DNA of 64,000 nt from JAWKZG01 sp041396125 (GCA_041396125.1 JAWKZG010000002.1:496001-560000), one strand, 5' to 3'; shown: positions 9,686-19,091, counted from the first letter of the stretch. The notes: generated by a model not told the origin, from the letters alone. Numbers and translations are program-made.

Positions 9686-11100
9686 GTGGCCACTTTACTG
9701 GTTAAAAACGCACAACTGCTGGCCACGTTCGATGAGCAGCGGCGTGAAATACCTGCCGGCGGACTGTTTATCCGGGACAACATCATTGAGCAGGTCGGCC
9801 CCAGTGCTGATCTGCCTGCTGCTGCCGACCGGGTGCTGGATCTGCGCGATCATATTGTCTTGCCGGGGCTGATCAACACCCATCATCATCTATATCAGAC
9901 CCTGACTCGGGTGATTGCGCAGGAGGCCGATTTATTCACCTGGCTGCAAACCCTGTATCCGATCTGGGCCGGACTGACCGACGAGGCCATTTATGTCAGC
10001 ACCCAGCTCGGGCTGGCGGAGCTGGTGCTGTCGGGCTGCACCACCAGCAGCGATCATCTGTATCTGTTTCCGAATGACTGCACACTGGATAGTCAGATCC
10101 GGGCGGCGCAGGATATCGGTGTGCGTTTTCATGCTGCTCGTGGTTCGATGTCGCTGGGGGCCAGTCAGGGCGGACTGCCACCTGACAGCGTGACTGAGGA
10201 TGAAAGCGCGATTTTGCAGGATTGCCGCCGGGTAATCGAGACCTATCACGACGCGGAACGCTACGCTATGTTGCGGATTGTGCTGGCACCGTGTTCGCCG
10301 TTTTCGGTCAGCCCCGATCTGATGCGGGAAAGCGCCGCCCTGGCGCGCAGTTATGGCGTGCGTTTGCACACCCATCTGGCAGAAACCCTGGAAGAAGAAG
10401 CCTTCTGCCTGGCCCGCTTTGGCCAGCGTCCGGTCGACTACGCCGCCTCGCTGGGCTGGACCGGGCCGGATGTCTGGCATGCCCACTGTGTGCACCTGAA
10501 CCCGGCAGAGATCGCCCATTTCGGTGCCAGCTGCACCGGTGTGGCGCATTGTCCGAGCAGTAATATGCGTCTGGCCAGTGGTATCGCGCCGCTGCCGGCC
10601 TTATGCGCAGCTGGCGCGCCAGTAGGCCTGGGGGTGGACGGATCGGCTTCTAATGATGGCAGTCATTTACTGGCTGAAGCACGCCAGGCACTGCTTTTGC
10701 AACGCATAGCACCGGCGCGTTACGGAGCCAGCGCCACGTCAGATACCCATACGAACAGGGACGGGGCGGTTTTGCCGGTGATGCTGCTGCGCTGTCGGCC
10801 CGGCAGGCTCTGGAGCTGGCTACCCGTGGCTGTGCGCAGGTGCTGGGGCGAGATGATATCGGTCAGCTGACTGCGGGGATGGCAGCGGATTTTATCGCTG
10901 TCAATCTGAACCGGATCGGCTTTAGTGGGGCAGGGCATGATCCGCTTGCCGCGCTGGTGTTGTGTCAGCCGGTCAATGTCGATCTGGCGGTGATTAATGG
11001 CCGTATTGTGGTCGAGCAGGGCTGTTTAAGCACGCTTGAACTGGAACCCTTGCGGCGTCGCCATCAAGCAATTTCGCGTACCCTGCTGCAAAGCCGTTGA
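9686..11100 (+). CDS. 8-Oxoguanine deaminase-like amidohydrolase, one frameshift
   Basis: Amidohydrolase of the guanine/8-oxoguanine deaminase group, about 470 residues if the frame is restored. Seen are the metal motif LPGLINTHHHLYQTLTR near residue 60, HTHLAETLEEE, the HCVHL histidine and the catalytic Asp in GLGVDGSASND. The sequence closely follows Pseudomonas 8-oxoguanine deaminase as I remember it, which turns 8-oxoguanine into urate and ammonia; hydroxyatrazine and isoguanine hydrolases are related alternatives. The frame breaks between about 10725 and 10745; the next frame continues GFAGDAAALSARQALELA through to the C-terminus at 11100. The start is GTG 9686 with a poor ribosome site. 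It is flanked by two purine permeases. Confidence 0.82.
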
Positions 11101-11167
11101 ACGCAATCCGAGCAGGCAGCCGAGCGCGATAATAGCAACTAAGAAATTGATTCTGAGGACTTCATTA

Positions 11168-12550
11168 ATGAGTGATTACGCATCAAATAATAATTCAGCT
11201 GATAATTCATCCGGGGGCGGTACTCTGGACCGCTATTTCAAAATCAGTGAGCGCGGCTCAACCGTTGCCACCGAAATTCGGGCCGGCATCACAACATTCC
11301 TGACCATGGGCTACATTCTGTTTATTAATCCGCAGATTTTGTCCCTGGCCGGTATTCCGGCAGCGGATGTTGCCATTGCCACTGCGCTGGGGGCGGCGAT
11401 TGCCACCATTATCATGGGCTTATACGCCAATTTCCCGTTTGTGCTGGCACCGGGTATGGGGCTGAATGCGTATTTTACGTTTGGTGTCGTGCAGGGATTG
11501 GGCGTGTCCTGGCAGGTAGCGCTGACAGCGGTGTTTGTGGAGGGACTGATCTTTCTGGCGCTATCGCGAGGCGGTGTTCGCACCTTGATGATTAATTCCA
11601 TTCCGCACGCGATCAAAATCGCTACAACCGTCGGTATAGGCTTGTTTTTGGCTATCATCGGCCTGCAAAACGTGCATCTGGTCGTCGATCATCCCGCCAC
11701 GCTGGTCACCCTCGGTGATGTGACGCAACCGTCGGTCTATCTGGCGCTGCTCGGTGTCATTCTGACCGGAGCATTACTGGTTAAACGCATAAAAGGAGCC
11801 ATCCTGATCGGCATTCTGGTACTGACTGTGATCGCCTGGTATGCCGGTCTGGCACCGATGCCGGAAACCTTTTTCAGCTTGCCAGCCCTGCCGCAGGAAT
11901 CCTTTTTTGCACTGGATTTCAGTCAGGTGTTTACCGCCACGTTTATGACCGTGGTTATCGCGTTCATGTTAGTCGATATCTTCGACACCTCGGGTACCTA
12001 GATCGGGGTGGGCCGTCTGGCCGGTTTTCTGGACAAGGAAGGCCGCCTGCCGGGGTCGGATCGGGCGTTCAGCGCGGATGCTGTCGGCACCTCGGTCGGT
12101 GCCTTGTTCGGTACCAGCACCGTGACCACGTATATTGAATCCGCTACCGGGGTGGAAGAGGGTGGTCGCACCGGTCTGACCGCGGTGGTGTCCGGACTTT
12201 TATTTCTGCTGGCACTGTTTTTTATTCCGCTGGTTACCGCTGTACCGGCGCTGGCTACCGCGCCGGCGCTGATTATTGTTGGCACCATGATGATGGCAGG
12301 TGCTGCCGAGCTGGAGTGGCATCAGATGGACGACGCGATTCCGGCTTTTCTGACGGTTGTCATCATGCCACTGACCTATTCCATTGCGAATGGCATAACC
12401 ATTGGTCTGGTCTGCTATGTGGTGCTGAAACTGGTAACCGGAAAAATCAGGGATATCAATCCTGTGCTGTTTATTCTGGCGTTGCTGCTGGCAGCCTATT
12501 ACGCGGATGTGGCGCATCTGCTGGGCTGGATGGGTGCAGCGGCTGCATAG
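11168..12550 (+). CDS. AzgA-type hypoxanthine/guanine permease with in-frame amber codon
   Basis: Membrane protein of about 460 residues resembling the AzgA branch of NCS2 permeases (adenine, guanine, hypoxanthine uptake). The N-terminal family block EIRAGITTFLTMGYILFINP and the loop APGMGLNAYFTF are intact. At 11999-12001 a TAG interrupts DIFDTSGT*IGVGRLAGF; the same frame then continues through YIESATGVEEGGRTGLTAV, a family hallmark, to TAA-free 12550. Family members normally have a leucine at the stop position, so a TTG to TAG change would explain it. Either the permease is inactivated or the base call is wrong. ATG 11168 is preceded by a weak GAGGA site. Confidence 0.83.
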
Positions 12551-12559
12551 TTCGGTAGC

Positions 12560-12591
12560 AGCCGTGTCAGTCCGGTTTGGCTGACACGGCT
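12560..12591 (+). terminator. Terminator hairpin after AzgA-type permease
   Basis: AGCCGTGTCAG at 12560-12570 and CTGACACGGCT at 12581-12591 form a perfect 11-base stem with a ten-base loop, nine bases after the permease stop. The following sequence has only short T pairs, so termination may be partial. Confidence 0.7.
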
Positions 12592-12761
12592 GGCCTTCCT
12601 TCCGCTCCCCCGATTTTCCCGCCTAACGATCTGTCTCCCAGTCAACGCTGCGGGCTGATTCTCCAGCCAACGGCCAGCCCCAGATTCACCTTTTCCGGAC
12701 AAGCCTTTTAGGCAGCAGTCAGACAGGCTCTGATAGGGATTCAGATTTGATTTTTTGTAAT

Positions 12762-12807
12762 GTATGCATTAATGTATTTATAACGTATACGTTAAGGTAT
12801 TCGTTAA
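12762..12807. promoter_or_regulatory. Cluster of GntR-type operator candidates upstream of the TRAP operon
   Basis: Four related decamers occur in a row: GTATGCATTA 12762-12771, GTATTTATAA 12774-12783, GTATACGTTA 12785-12794 and GTATTCGTTA 12798-12807, with 11-13 base spacing, about one helical turn. The third sits inside the perfect 14-base palindrome TAACGTATACGTTA at 12781-12794. FCD-type GntR regulators commonly recognise palindromes with a GTATAC or GT-N-AC core, and such a regulator is encoded at the end of this operon, so autoregulation is likely. Binding is inferred from arrangement only. Confidence 0.6.
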
Positions 12808-12944
12808 ATATAAAAAAACAAACCTGCTTTGTTTAGTTCCGGTTATTTTTCGATTACCAATAACGGTATATGTCGGCGCAGGCGATTAAGCGCCTGTTTA
12901 TGCCAACAGTACGCCACCCAAGTACAAAACCCTGGAGGGGGACA

Positions 12945-13934
12945 ATGTTTAGAAAGCTGTTACCGAAAATTGTCGGGTTGACTATCGTGGGCGTTATCAG
13001 CGCCATGACCGGGCTGACCAGCAGCGCCTGGGCCCGTGATATCAAACTGGCCCATCTGGCACCGGTTGATGATCCGCGCCATGAAACCCTGGTGCAGTTT
13101 GCTGACATGATCAGCGAACGAACCAACGGCGAGCTGCAGGTCAAAATCTTTCCGAAGTCGACGCTGGGTAAAGACCGCGAAGTCTTCGAACAACTGCAGG
13201 GCGGTCTGACCGAACTGGCGCTGAATGGCGAGATCATCAGTAATTTCTATCCCAAATGGTCGATCATTAACATGCCATACCTGTGGCGTGATCAGGACCA
13301 TCTGCGGGCCTTTCTTAAGAGTGATCTGGCGCAGCAGTGGATTGATGAAACCCGCGAGGCTACCGGCGTCCAGATTCTTGGTTTTCTGGAACGCAATCCA
13401 CGCATCCTGACCACGCGGGAAGCACCGGTTAATTCGATTGATGATATTCAGGGCCTGAAAATCCGGGTGCCTAAAATCGATATTTACATGGATACCTGGC
13501 GTGCCTTCGGCGTGCAGCCTACACCCATGTCAGCGTCGGAGTTTTTCCTGGGTCTGAAACTGGGAACGGTTGACGGTATGGAAAACCCTATCGAGGTGAT
13601 GTACCACTGGAAGGTGTACGAGGTTTCCAAGTACCTGTCGTTTACCAACCATATGCTGACCCGCCTGTTTCTGACCGCCAGCCAGCAATTCCTCGACAGC
13701 CTGACGCCTGAGCAGCGTGCCATCGTCATCGAAGCCGGCAAGGAAGCGGAAGCCATCCATGCCCGCAAGCTGGAAAAAATGATCGACGAGCTCTCCGTCA
13801 AGCTCGAACAAGAGGGCATGGTGTTGAACAAAAATCCGGATGTGTCGGGTTTTCAGGAAAAAGCCAAGCTGGTACACGAGAAATATATCGATGTGTACGG
13901 GCAGGAGGTTTTCGACGCTATCCGCAATATGTAG
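12945..13934 (+). CDS. TRAP transporter substrate-binding protein, DctP family
   Basis: 329 residues from ATG 12945, which follows GGAGGGGGAC. A signal peptide (IVGLTIVGVISAMTGLTSSAWA) is followed by RDIKLAHLAPVDDPRHE, the usual start of a mature DctP protein. The family carboxylate-binding region is visible as GLKIRVPKIDIYMDTWRAFG with the conserved Arg, then PTPMSASEFFLGLKLGTVDG. It binds an organic acid in the periplasm and delivers it to the DctQM permease encoded immediately after. The ligand is not readable; sugar acids or hydroxy acids are favoured by the dehydrogenase and GntR neighbours. Confidence 0.92.
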   Translation: MFRKLLPKIVGLTIVGVISAMTGLTSSAWARDIKLAHLAPVDDPRHETLVQFADMISERTNGELQVKIFPKSTLGKDREVFEQLQGGLTELALNGEIISNFYPKWSIINMPYLWRDQDHLRAFLKSDLAQQWIDETREATGVQILGFLERNPRILTTREAPVNSIDDIQGLKIRVPKIDIYMDTWRAFGVQPTPMSASEFFLGLKLGTVDGMENPIEVMYHWKVYEVSKYLSFTNHMLTRLFLTASQQFLDSLTPEQRAIVIEAGKEAEAIHARKLEKMIDELSVKLEQEGMVLNKNPDVSGFQEKAKLVHEKYIDVYGQEVFDAIRNM

Positions 13935-14019
13935 TCAGGTAAGGCGTTGCAGCGAGCGGCGGTATTTATAATCGCCGCCGCTGTTATGTGTTCGGTTATT
14001 TATTCCAGGATTCTCAGTC

Positions 14020-14568
14020 ATGCACGAATTGCCTAAACGGGCAGCCTGGTTCGACGAGACCCGCGAACCGTTATTCCGGCTCTTATTCTGGGGCACCGTC
14101 ATTGCCTTCGGCATCATGGTGGTAGCGGCCTGGCTGCAGGTTATTTCCCGCTATTTTTTTAATTATCCGCTCGGCTGGACCGGTGAACTGGCTCAGATCA
14201 TGATGTTCTGGTTCACCTTTCTGGCGGTCGGCACACTGGTCCGCAAACGCCGCCTGATGAAGGTGGATGCCTTTGTCATCCAGTTTCCGCGCCGTGCCCA
14301 GCTGTTTATCTCGGCAGTCGTAAATCTCGCATCAGCCGTCTTTCTGGGCTGGCTGTGGTATTTGTCACTGCGTCTGATGGAACTGGCATCGAGGCAGATT
14401 TCGACCGCACTGCATATCCCGTATAAATACATTTACCTCAGCCTTGCCGTGGGTCTTGCCGGTGCTGTTGTGTATTTCGTCGCGATTGCGATTGCTGATC
14501 TGCGTTTGGCTTGTCGGGCCAATCTGGATAGCGTTCCCGACTCCACCCGTCAGCTCGAGGACCGGTAA
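14020..14568 (+). CDS. TRAP transporter small permease, DctQ family
   Basis: 182 residues with four hydrophobic segments, the expected topology of the small TRAP subunit. The diagnostic stretch is LQVISRYFFNYPLGWTGELA, in which the W-x-x-E element of DctQ proteins is kept, followed by LMKVDAF. It pairs with the large permease encoded directly downstream, whose GTG start abuts this gene's stop codon. Together they form the sodium-driven membrane part of the transporter. Confidence 0.9.
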   Translation: MHELPKRAAWFDETREPLFRLLFWGTVIAFGIMVVAAWLQVISRYFFNYPLGWTGELAQIMMFWFTFLAVGTLVRKRRLMKVDAFVIQFPRRAQLFISAVVNLASAVFLGWLWYLSLRLMELASRQISTALHIPYKYIYLSLAVGLAGAVVYFVAIAIADLRLACRANLDSVPDSTRQLEDR

Positions 14569-15843
14569 GTGCTGTACATTATTTTACTGTTTTTACTGTT
14601 GGCCGCCGGCATGCCGATTGCCGTGGGCATGATCGCGACCGGTCTGCTGTATGTAGTACTGGAAATGGCCATGGACCCCTTGATTGCAGCGCAGCGGGTC
14701 GCCACCGGTATCGATTCATTTCCGCTGCTGGCGATTCCTTTTTTCATGCTGGCCGCTGAATTAATGAATTTTGCCGGTATCACAGATCGTATTTTCCGGC
14801 TGGCGAAAAGCATGGTGGGTGCCATTTCTGGCGGTCTGGCCTATGTCAACGTACTGGCCAGCATGTTGTTCGCCGGTATGTCGGGGTCGGCGGTGGCGGA
14901 TGCCGGCGGGCTGGGCCGGATCGAGATCAAAGCCATGAAAGATGATGGCTATGAGGTAGATTTCGCCGCCGCTCTGACCGCTGCATCGTCGACGATCGGG
15001 CCGATTATTCCACCCAGTATCTCGTTTGTTATTTATGGTTTGACCGCAGGTGTGTCTATTGGCGGTCTGTTTGCCGCCGGTCTCCTGCCCGGACTGATGA
15101 TGGGTGGTTCGCTGATGGCACTGATCGCTTTTTATTCCAAAAAGCGCAAATACGGCCGCACCCAGCGTTTTTCCTGGCGCGAGCTGAAAGATGCACTGGC
15201 GCATGCATTCCTGGCCCTGATGACACCGGTGATTATTGTCGGCGGCATACTGGCCGGGATATTCACCCCGACCGAAGCCGGTGCGTTCGCGGTGCTGTAT
15301 GCCTTTATTCTGGGCAAGTTCATCTACCGTACGCTGCACTGGCGGGATATCCCTGAATTGATTTTCAATACAGCGCTGAGCGCGGCCAATGTCTTGTTTA
15401 TCATTGCGGCCAGTGCACTGATCGGCTGGATTCTGACGGCCGAGCAGGTGCCGATCAAACTGGCCGAGATGATTGTTGCGTACTCGGCATCGCCCTGGGT
15501 GCTGCTGTTATTGATCAATCTGCTATTGTTCGCGCTGGGCTGTTTTATGGCCGCCGCCCCGGTCATTATCATGCTGACACCGATTCTGCTGCCGGTGACC
15601 TCGCTGATGGGTATCGACCCGATGCATCTTGGTGTGGTAATGGTGCTCAATCTTATGATTGGCCTGATCACGCCGCCGGTCGGGCTCTGTCTGTTCGTCG
15701 TAGCGGATGTGGCTGAATTGCCGGTAATGCGGGTTGTTAAAAGCCTGATACCGTTTTTTATTCCACTGGTCATTGTGTTGCTGCTAATCACCTATATCCC
15801 TAGTCTGGTATTGTTTCTTCCAGGACTACTTGGCTATGCGTGA
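14569..15843 (+). CDS. TRAP transporter large permease, DctM family
   Basis: 424 residues, typical for DctM, starting with GTG at 14569 directly after the DctQ stop. Family features include MPIAVGMIATGL near the N-terminus, ELMNFAGITDRIFRLA, the conserved AGMSGSAVADAGGLGRIEIKAMKDDG loop split over residues 100-125, SSTIGPIIPPSISFV, and near the C-terminus GLITPPVGLCLFV. About twelve membrane segments are predicted by eye. It forms the transport channel with DctQ. The last codons overlap the start of the GntR regulator gene (GTGA). Confidence 0.92.
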   Translation: MLYIILLFLLLAAGMPIAVGMIATGLLYVVLEMAMDPLIAAQRVATGIDSFPLLAIPFFMLAAELMNFAGITDRIFRLAKSMVGAISGGLAYVNVLASMLFAGMSGSAVADAGGLGRIEIKAMKDDGYEVDFAAALTAASSTIGPIIPPSISFVIYGLTAGVSIGGLFAAGLLPGLMMGGSLMALIAFYSKKRKYGRTQRFSWRELKDALAHAFLALMTPVIIVGGILAGIFTPTEAGAFAVLYAFILGKFIYRTLHWRDIPELIFNTALSAANVLFIIAASALIGWILTAEQVPIKLAEMIVAYSASPWVLLLLINLLLFALGCFMAAAPVIIMLTPILLPVTSLMGIDPMHLGVVMVLNLMIGLITPPVGLCLFVVADVAELPVMRVVKSLIPFFIPLVIVLLLITYIPSLVLFLPGLLGYA

Positions 15844-16547
15844 AACAAGTGATGACTACAGCAACGACCGAGACCCCTTTATCCGGACCTAAAACACGGC
15901 TGGCTGATGATGCCTACCGGCTGCTTAAAGCGCAGATCATAGACAACATCATGCCGCCGGGTTATCAGGCACTGGAGCCGGAGCTGGCGGAACGGCTGGC
16001 GATGAGCCGGACACCGGTACGGCAGGCCTTGATCCGCTTGCAGCAGGAAGGGCTGGTAGAGCTTATTCCACGACGCGGCATGCGGGTCTTGCCGGTCTCG
16101 CCCAATGATATGCAGGAGATTTATCAGATCCTGACAGCCCTGGAATCCGAGGCTGCCGGCTTGCTGGCAGCACGTCGGCACAGCGCGGAAGAGTTGCGCG
16201 CTATTGAACAGGCCTGTCAGGACATGGAGCAGGCCATCGAGGAAAACGCCCTGGAACGCTGGGCGGCGGCTGATGCGAGATTTCATCGCAGCCTGCTGGA
16301 GCTTTGCGGTAATCGCCGCCTTGCCGTTATTGTCGCAACGCTTTACGACCAGGCGCATCGCGCCCGTATGATTACGCTGCATCTGCGTCAGGTGCCGCTG
16401 CAGTCAACCCGTGAACAGCGCGCTATTTACCAGCTTATTCTACAGGGCGATGAAGTCGCGGTACGCGATCACTACCGCCGTCACCGGGAGCGCGCAACCC
16501 GGGAACTGCTCGATATTCTGCAGCGTCATCGTCTGCACCAGCTGTGA
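15840..16547 (+). CDS. GntR-family regulator with FCD ligand-binding domain
   Basis: 235 residues from GTG 15840; an ATG at codon 5 is an alternative start. Residues about 20-85 form the winged helix, with the recognition portion LAERLAMSRTPVRQALIRLQ followed by GLVELIPRRGMRVLPV. The rest is an all-helical FCD domain whose metal-binding positions appear in DARFHRSLLELCGN and the C-terminal HYRRHRERA. Such proteins repress transport and catabolic genes for organic acids until the ligand binds. Four-base overlap with dctM places it in the TRAP operon, and the palindrome array at 12762-12807 is the likely target. Confidence 0.9.
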   Translation: MKQVMTTATTETPLSGPKTRLADDAYRLLKAQIIDNIMPPGYQALEPELAERLAMSRTPVRQALIRLQQEGLVELIPRRGMRVLPVSPNDMQEIYQILTALESEAAGLLAARRHSAEELRAIEQACQDMEQAIEENALERWAAADARFHRSLLELCGNRRLAVIVATLYDQAHRARMITLHLRQVPLQSTREQRAIYQLILQGDEVAVRDHYRRHRERATRELLDILQRHRLHQL

Positions 16548-16608
16548 AGGCAGCCAGGCTGGGCAAACCTTTTATTCACCCTTAATTAACCTCTAAGGAA
16601 ACGCATTC

Positions 16609-17706
16609 ATGTCCACAGAAACACTTTCTATCGCGGTGCTGCCAGGAGATGGCATCGGTCAGGAAATCATGCAGGCCGGCCTGGCCGTGCTGGATAAACT
16701 GCAAAGCCGTATCGGCGGTTATCAGCTCGAATACAGGCATCTGGAAGCCGGTGCTGCGTATTATCAGCAGCACGGTGTGGCGATCTCCGATGCTTCATTC
16801 AAGGCGACCGGTGAAGCTGATGCCATTTTACTCGGGGCCATGGGGTTGCCAAGTGTGCGCTACCCGGACGGTACCGAAATTGCGCCGCACCTGACCATGC
16901 GCACCGAATTCGGCCTGTTCGCCGGGGTCCGTCCGGTTCGGGCCTATCCCAATACGCCGCGACGCCTGGCTGATGAGCGGGCGGCCGATATCGATTTTAT
17001 TGTGCTGCGTGAATCCACCGAAGGTCTGTTTTATTCTCGCGATAAAGGTCAGGTCATAGACGACACTGAAGCGCTGGAAACATTGCGTATTACCCGCCCG
17101 GTTTGTGAGGGTCTGTTCGATTTCGCATTTAATCTGGCCCGGCGGCGGCGCGACCGGGGTGGCAAAAACATGGTTACCTGTGTTGATAAAGCCAACGTGT
17201 TTCGGGCCATGGCATTTTTCCGCAAAATATTCGACGAGCGGGCAGCGCTGCATCCCGATGTGCAGCACAACCATAACTATGTCGATGCGCAGGCGCTGGA
17301 TCTGATTCGCCGGCCGTGGGATTTCGATATCCTGGTGATGGAGAACATGTTCGGCGATATCATTTCCGATCTCGGCGGCGGTTTGGTCGGTGGCATGGGA
17401 ATGGCCCCCTGTGCCGAAATCGGTGCCAATCACGCGCTGTTTCAACCGGCACACGGTACCGCTCCGGATATTGCCGGACAGAACAAAGCCAACCCGACGG
17501 CCTTGTTTCTGTCGGCAGCCATGATGCTGGACTGGCTGGCTGACCGGCACGATAACGAGAGTCTGGCGACCGCCGCCAAAGTGCTGGACGATGCTGTCTA
17601 TGAAGGCTTCGCCTCGAACCGGGTACACCCGTGCGAGTTTGGCGGTCAGGACGGCACCCGCGAAGTGACTGAAGTTATTCTTGAGCTGGTGTCGGCAGCC
17701 AAATAA
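16609..17706 (+). CDS. Isocitrate/isopropylmalate/tartrate dehydrogenase family enzyme
   Basis: 365 residues, the normal size of NAD-dependent beta-hydroxyacid oxidative decarboxylases. Motifs: LPGDGIGQEI at the N-terminus, the substrate loop LRESTEGLFYSR, the catalytic Lys in CVDKANVF, metal-binding Asp residues in ENMFGDIISDLGG, and FQPAHGTAPDIAGQNKANPTA near the C-terminus. The substrate loop is neither the leucine-pathway form nor the isocitrate form, and no leuCD neighbours exist, so a catabolic hydroxy-acid role in the TRAP locus is more likely than leucine synthesis. Tartrate or D-malate dehydrogenase is a reasonable comparison. TAAGGAAA is a good ribosome site. Confidence 0.85.
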   Translation: MSTETLSIAVLPGDGIGQEIMQAGLAVLDKLQSRIGGYQLEYRHLEAGAAYYQQHGVAISDASFKATGEADAILLGAMGLPSVRYPDGTEIAPHLTMRTEFGLFAGVRPVRAYPNTPRRLADERAADIDFIVLRESTEGLFYSRDKGQVIDDTEALETLRITRPVCEGLFDFAFNLARRRRDRGGKNMVTCVDKANVFRAMAFFRKIFDERAALHPDVQHNHNYVDAQALDLIRRPWDFDILVMENMFGDIISDLGGGLVGGMGMAPCAEIGANHALFQPAHGTAPDIAGQNKANPTALFLSAAMMLDWLADRHDNESLATAAKVLDDAVYEGFASNRVHPCEFGGQDGTREVTEVILELVSAAK

Positions 17707-17729
17707 GACGTTCGAATACTGCAAACTTG

Positions 17730-17759
17730 CGCACCTTGCGTTTGCTGACGCAAGGTGCG
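17730..17759 (+). terminator. Hairpin after the dehydrogenase gene
   Basis: CGCACCTTGCG at 17730-17740 pairs perfectly with CGCAAGGTGCG at 17749-17759 around the loop TTTGCTGA. There is no T tract behind it, so it may act as an mRNA end-protecting hairpin or a factor-assisted terminator. Confidence 0.6.
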
Positions 17760-17835
17760 TGCTTGAAACTCCGGTTTCTTAACCCGCCTTTTGCAGGCAT
17801 GATCCTGCCTGCCCTCATGGTACAGTACCTGCTTC

Positions 17836-17900
17836 ACCAGTATAATGCCTCGACTTTAGGGCGCTCATAGCGGGACCCGGATCGGGTATACTGGTTTTTT
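17836..17900 (+). promoter_or_regulatory. Three-way-junction-like RNA element followed by a T run, before moaA
   Basis: ACCAGTATA (17836-17844) is complementary to TATACTGGT (17887-17895), which leads straight into six T residues (17895-17900). Inside lie two small hairpins, CGCT-CAT-AGCG at 17862-17872 and ACCCG-GAT-CGGGT at 17875-17887. This could be an intrinsic terminator or an attenuator. The left arm overlaps a TATAAT box, so it can act as a promoter element or as an RNA stem, not both in one transcript. Confidence 0.4.
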
Positions 17901-18072
17901 CCGTTGGGATTTTTTTATCGGCCTGACGGTCTTAGCTGTACGCTATTCTGTTGGTGCGAATGCCGTAATAATTCGCGTCAGTCACGCCAGCGAAATATCA
18001 GCGCCGAAAATATCAGGACAAAAAGCAGTGTCAGCGTATCAGAAGCGAAGCGAATTATAGGTGGAGAGAATC

Positions 18073-19091
18073 ATGTCAGCCGTATCTAATAATAAGGTCT
18101 CCCAGACCCAGCTCATTGACCGTTTCCAACGCCGGGTGACGTATGTCCGCCTCTCGGTCACGGATCGATGTGATTTTCGCTGTGTGTATTGCATGGCGGA
18201 AGAGATGACGTTTTTGCCGCGCGCCAAGGTGTTGACCCTGGAAGAGCTGGCTCAGGTCGGGCGGGCGTTCACTGAACTGGGCGTCAACAAAATCCGCCTG
18301 ACGGGTGGCGAACCGCTCGTGCGCAATAATGTCATGTGGCTGTTTGAACAGCTCGGCGCCTTGCCCGGTTTGCAGGAACTGGTGTTGACCACCAATGGCT
18401 CGCAGTTGCCCCGCTATGCTCAGGGATTACGGGATGCCGGCGTCAAGCGCATCAATATCAGTCTGGATTCGCTGCGGCCGGATCGCTTCAGGAAGCTGAC
18501 CCGGGTGGGCGAGCTGGATAAAGTCCGGCCGGTATCAAGGCGGCCCAGCAGGCCGGTTTTGAAAATATCAAAATCAATGCGGTTATCCTGAAAAACCGCA
18601 ATGACGACGAAGTCGTTGATCTGGCCCGGTTTGCGCTGGATCAGGGGATGGACATCAGCTATATCGAAGAAATGCCGCTGGGCGAGATCGGTGATCATGA
18701 CCGGGCCGAATCGTATTATTCCAGCGATCAGATCCGGCAGGATCTGGCCCGGCATTTCGATTTGATCCCGACCACTGAAAGTACCGGCGGACCTTCCAAA
18801 TATTTCCGCATCCCCGATACCAACTCCCGGATCGGCTTTATTTCACCGCACAGCCACAATTTCTGCAGCACCTGCAACCGGGTCCGGGTGACCGCGGAAG
18901 GTCGCTTGCTGCTGTGCCTGGGGCAGGAACATTCCGTCGATTTGCGGCAGATCATGCGAGCCCATCCGAACGATCTGACAACGCTGAAGCAGGCGCTGAT
19001 CAAATCCATGGATATCAAACCGGAAGGGCACGAATTCGATCTGCAGGCCAAGCCGCTGATCTTTCGTCATATGAGTGTTACTGGCGGATAG
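18073..19091 (+). CDS. moaA: GTP 3',8-cyclase MoaA, one-base frameshift
   Basis: Radical-SAM enzyme that makes the first intermediate of molybdenum cofactor from GTP. The N-terminal cluster motif is CDFRCVYCM, TGGEPL follows, and the C-terminal cluster cysteines are in FCSTCNRVRV and LLLCLGQEH; the chain ends in Gly-Gly as MoaA proteins do. ATG 18073 follows GGAGAG. At 18526-18527 the expected GTCCTGGCC reads GTCCGGCC, so loss of one T shifts the frame; the correct frame resumes at once as IKAAQQAGFENIKINAV. A single-base deletion in an otherwise perfect gene suggests sequencing error. moeB follows after 44 bases. Confidence 0.92.

Larger units (their letters stand above)
12551..12944. other. 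Intergenic region carrying a terminator and the TRAP operator cluster
   Basis: 394 bases without a gene. The first part holds the hairpin at 12560-12591, the middle part is unremarkable, and 12735-12840 is markedly AT-rich with several GTATnnnnnA elements described separately. The last 40 bases include the strong GGAGGGGGAC ribosome site of the TRAP binding-protein gene. Confidence 0.7.
17707..18072. other. Intergenic leader of moaA with two structured elements
   Basis: 366 bases. It contains a strong hairpin just after the dehydrogenase gene, a perfect TATAAT at 17841-17846, and a branched fold ending in a T run at 17895-17900. The remaining 170 bases up to moaA are GC-poor and contain no frame of note. 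I could not match the conserved core of the Moco RNA motif. Confidence 0.6.

Noticed and set aside
16828..17724. Minus-strand frame of 298 codons
   Set aside because: Antisense to the isopropylmalate/tartrate-type dehydrogenase; no motif or ribosome site.
17836..18072. Moco riboswitch upstream of moaA
   Set aside because: The conserved core of that motif could not be found; only a generic fold is reported.
18520..18535. Programmed frameshift in moaA
   Set aside because: There is no slippery heptamer or following structure; loss of one T explains the shift.
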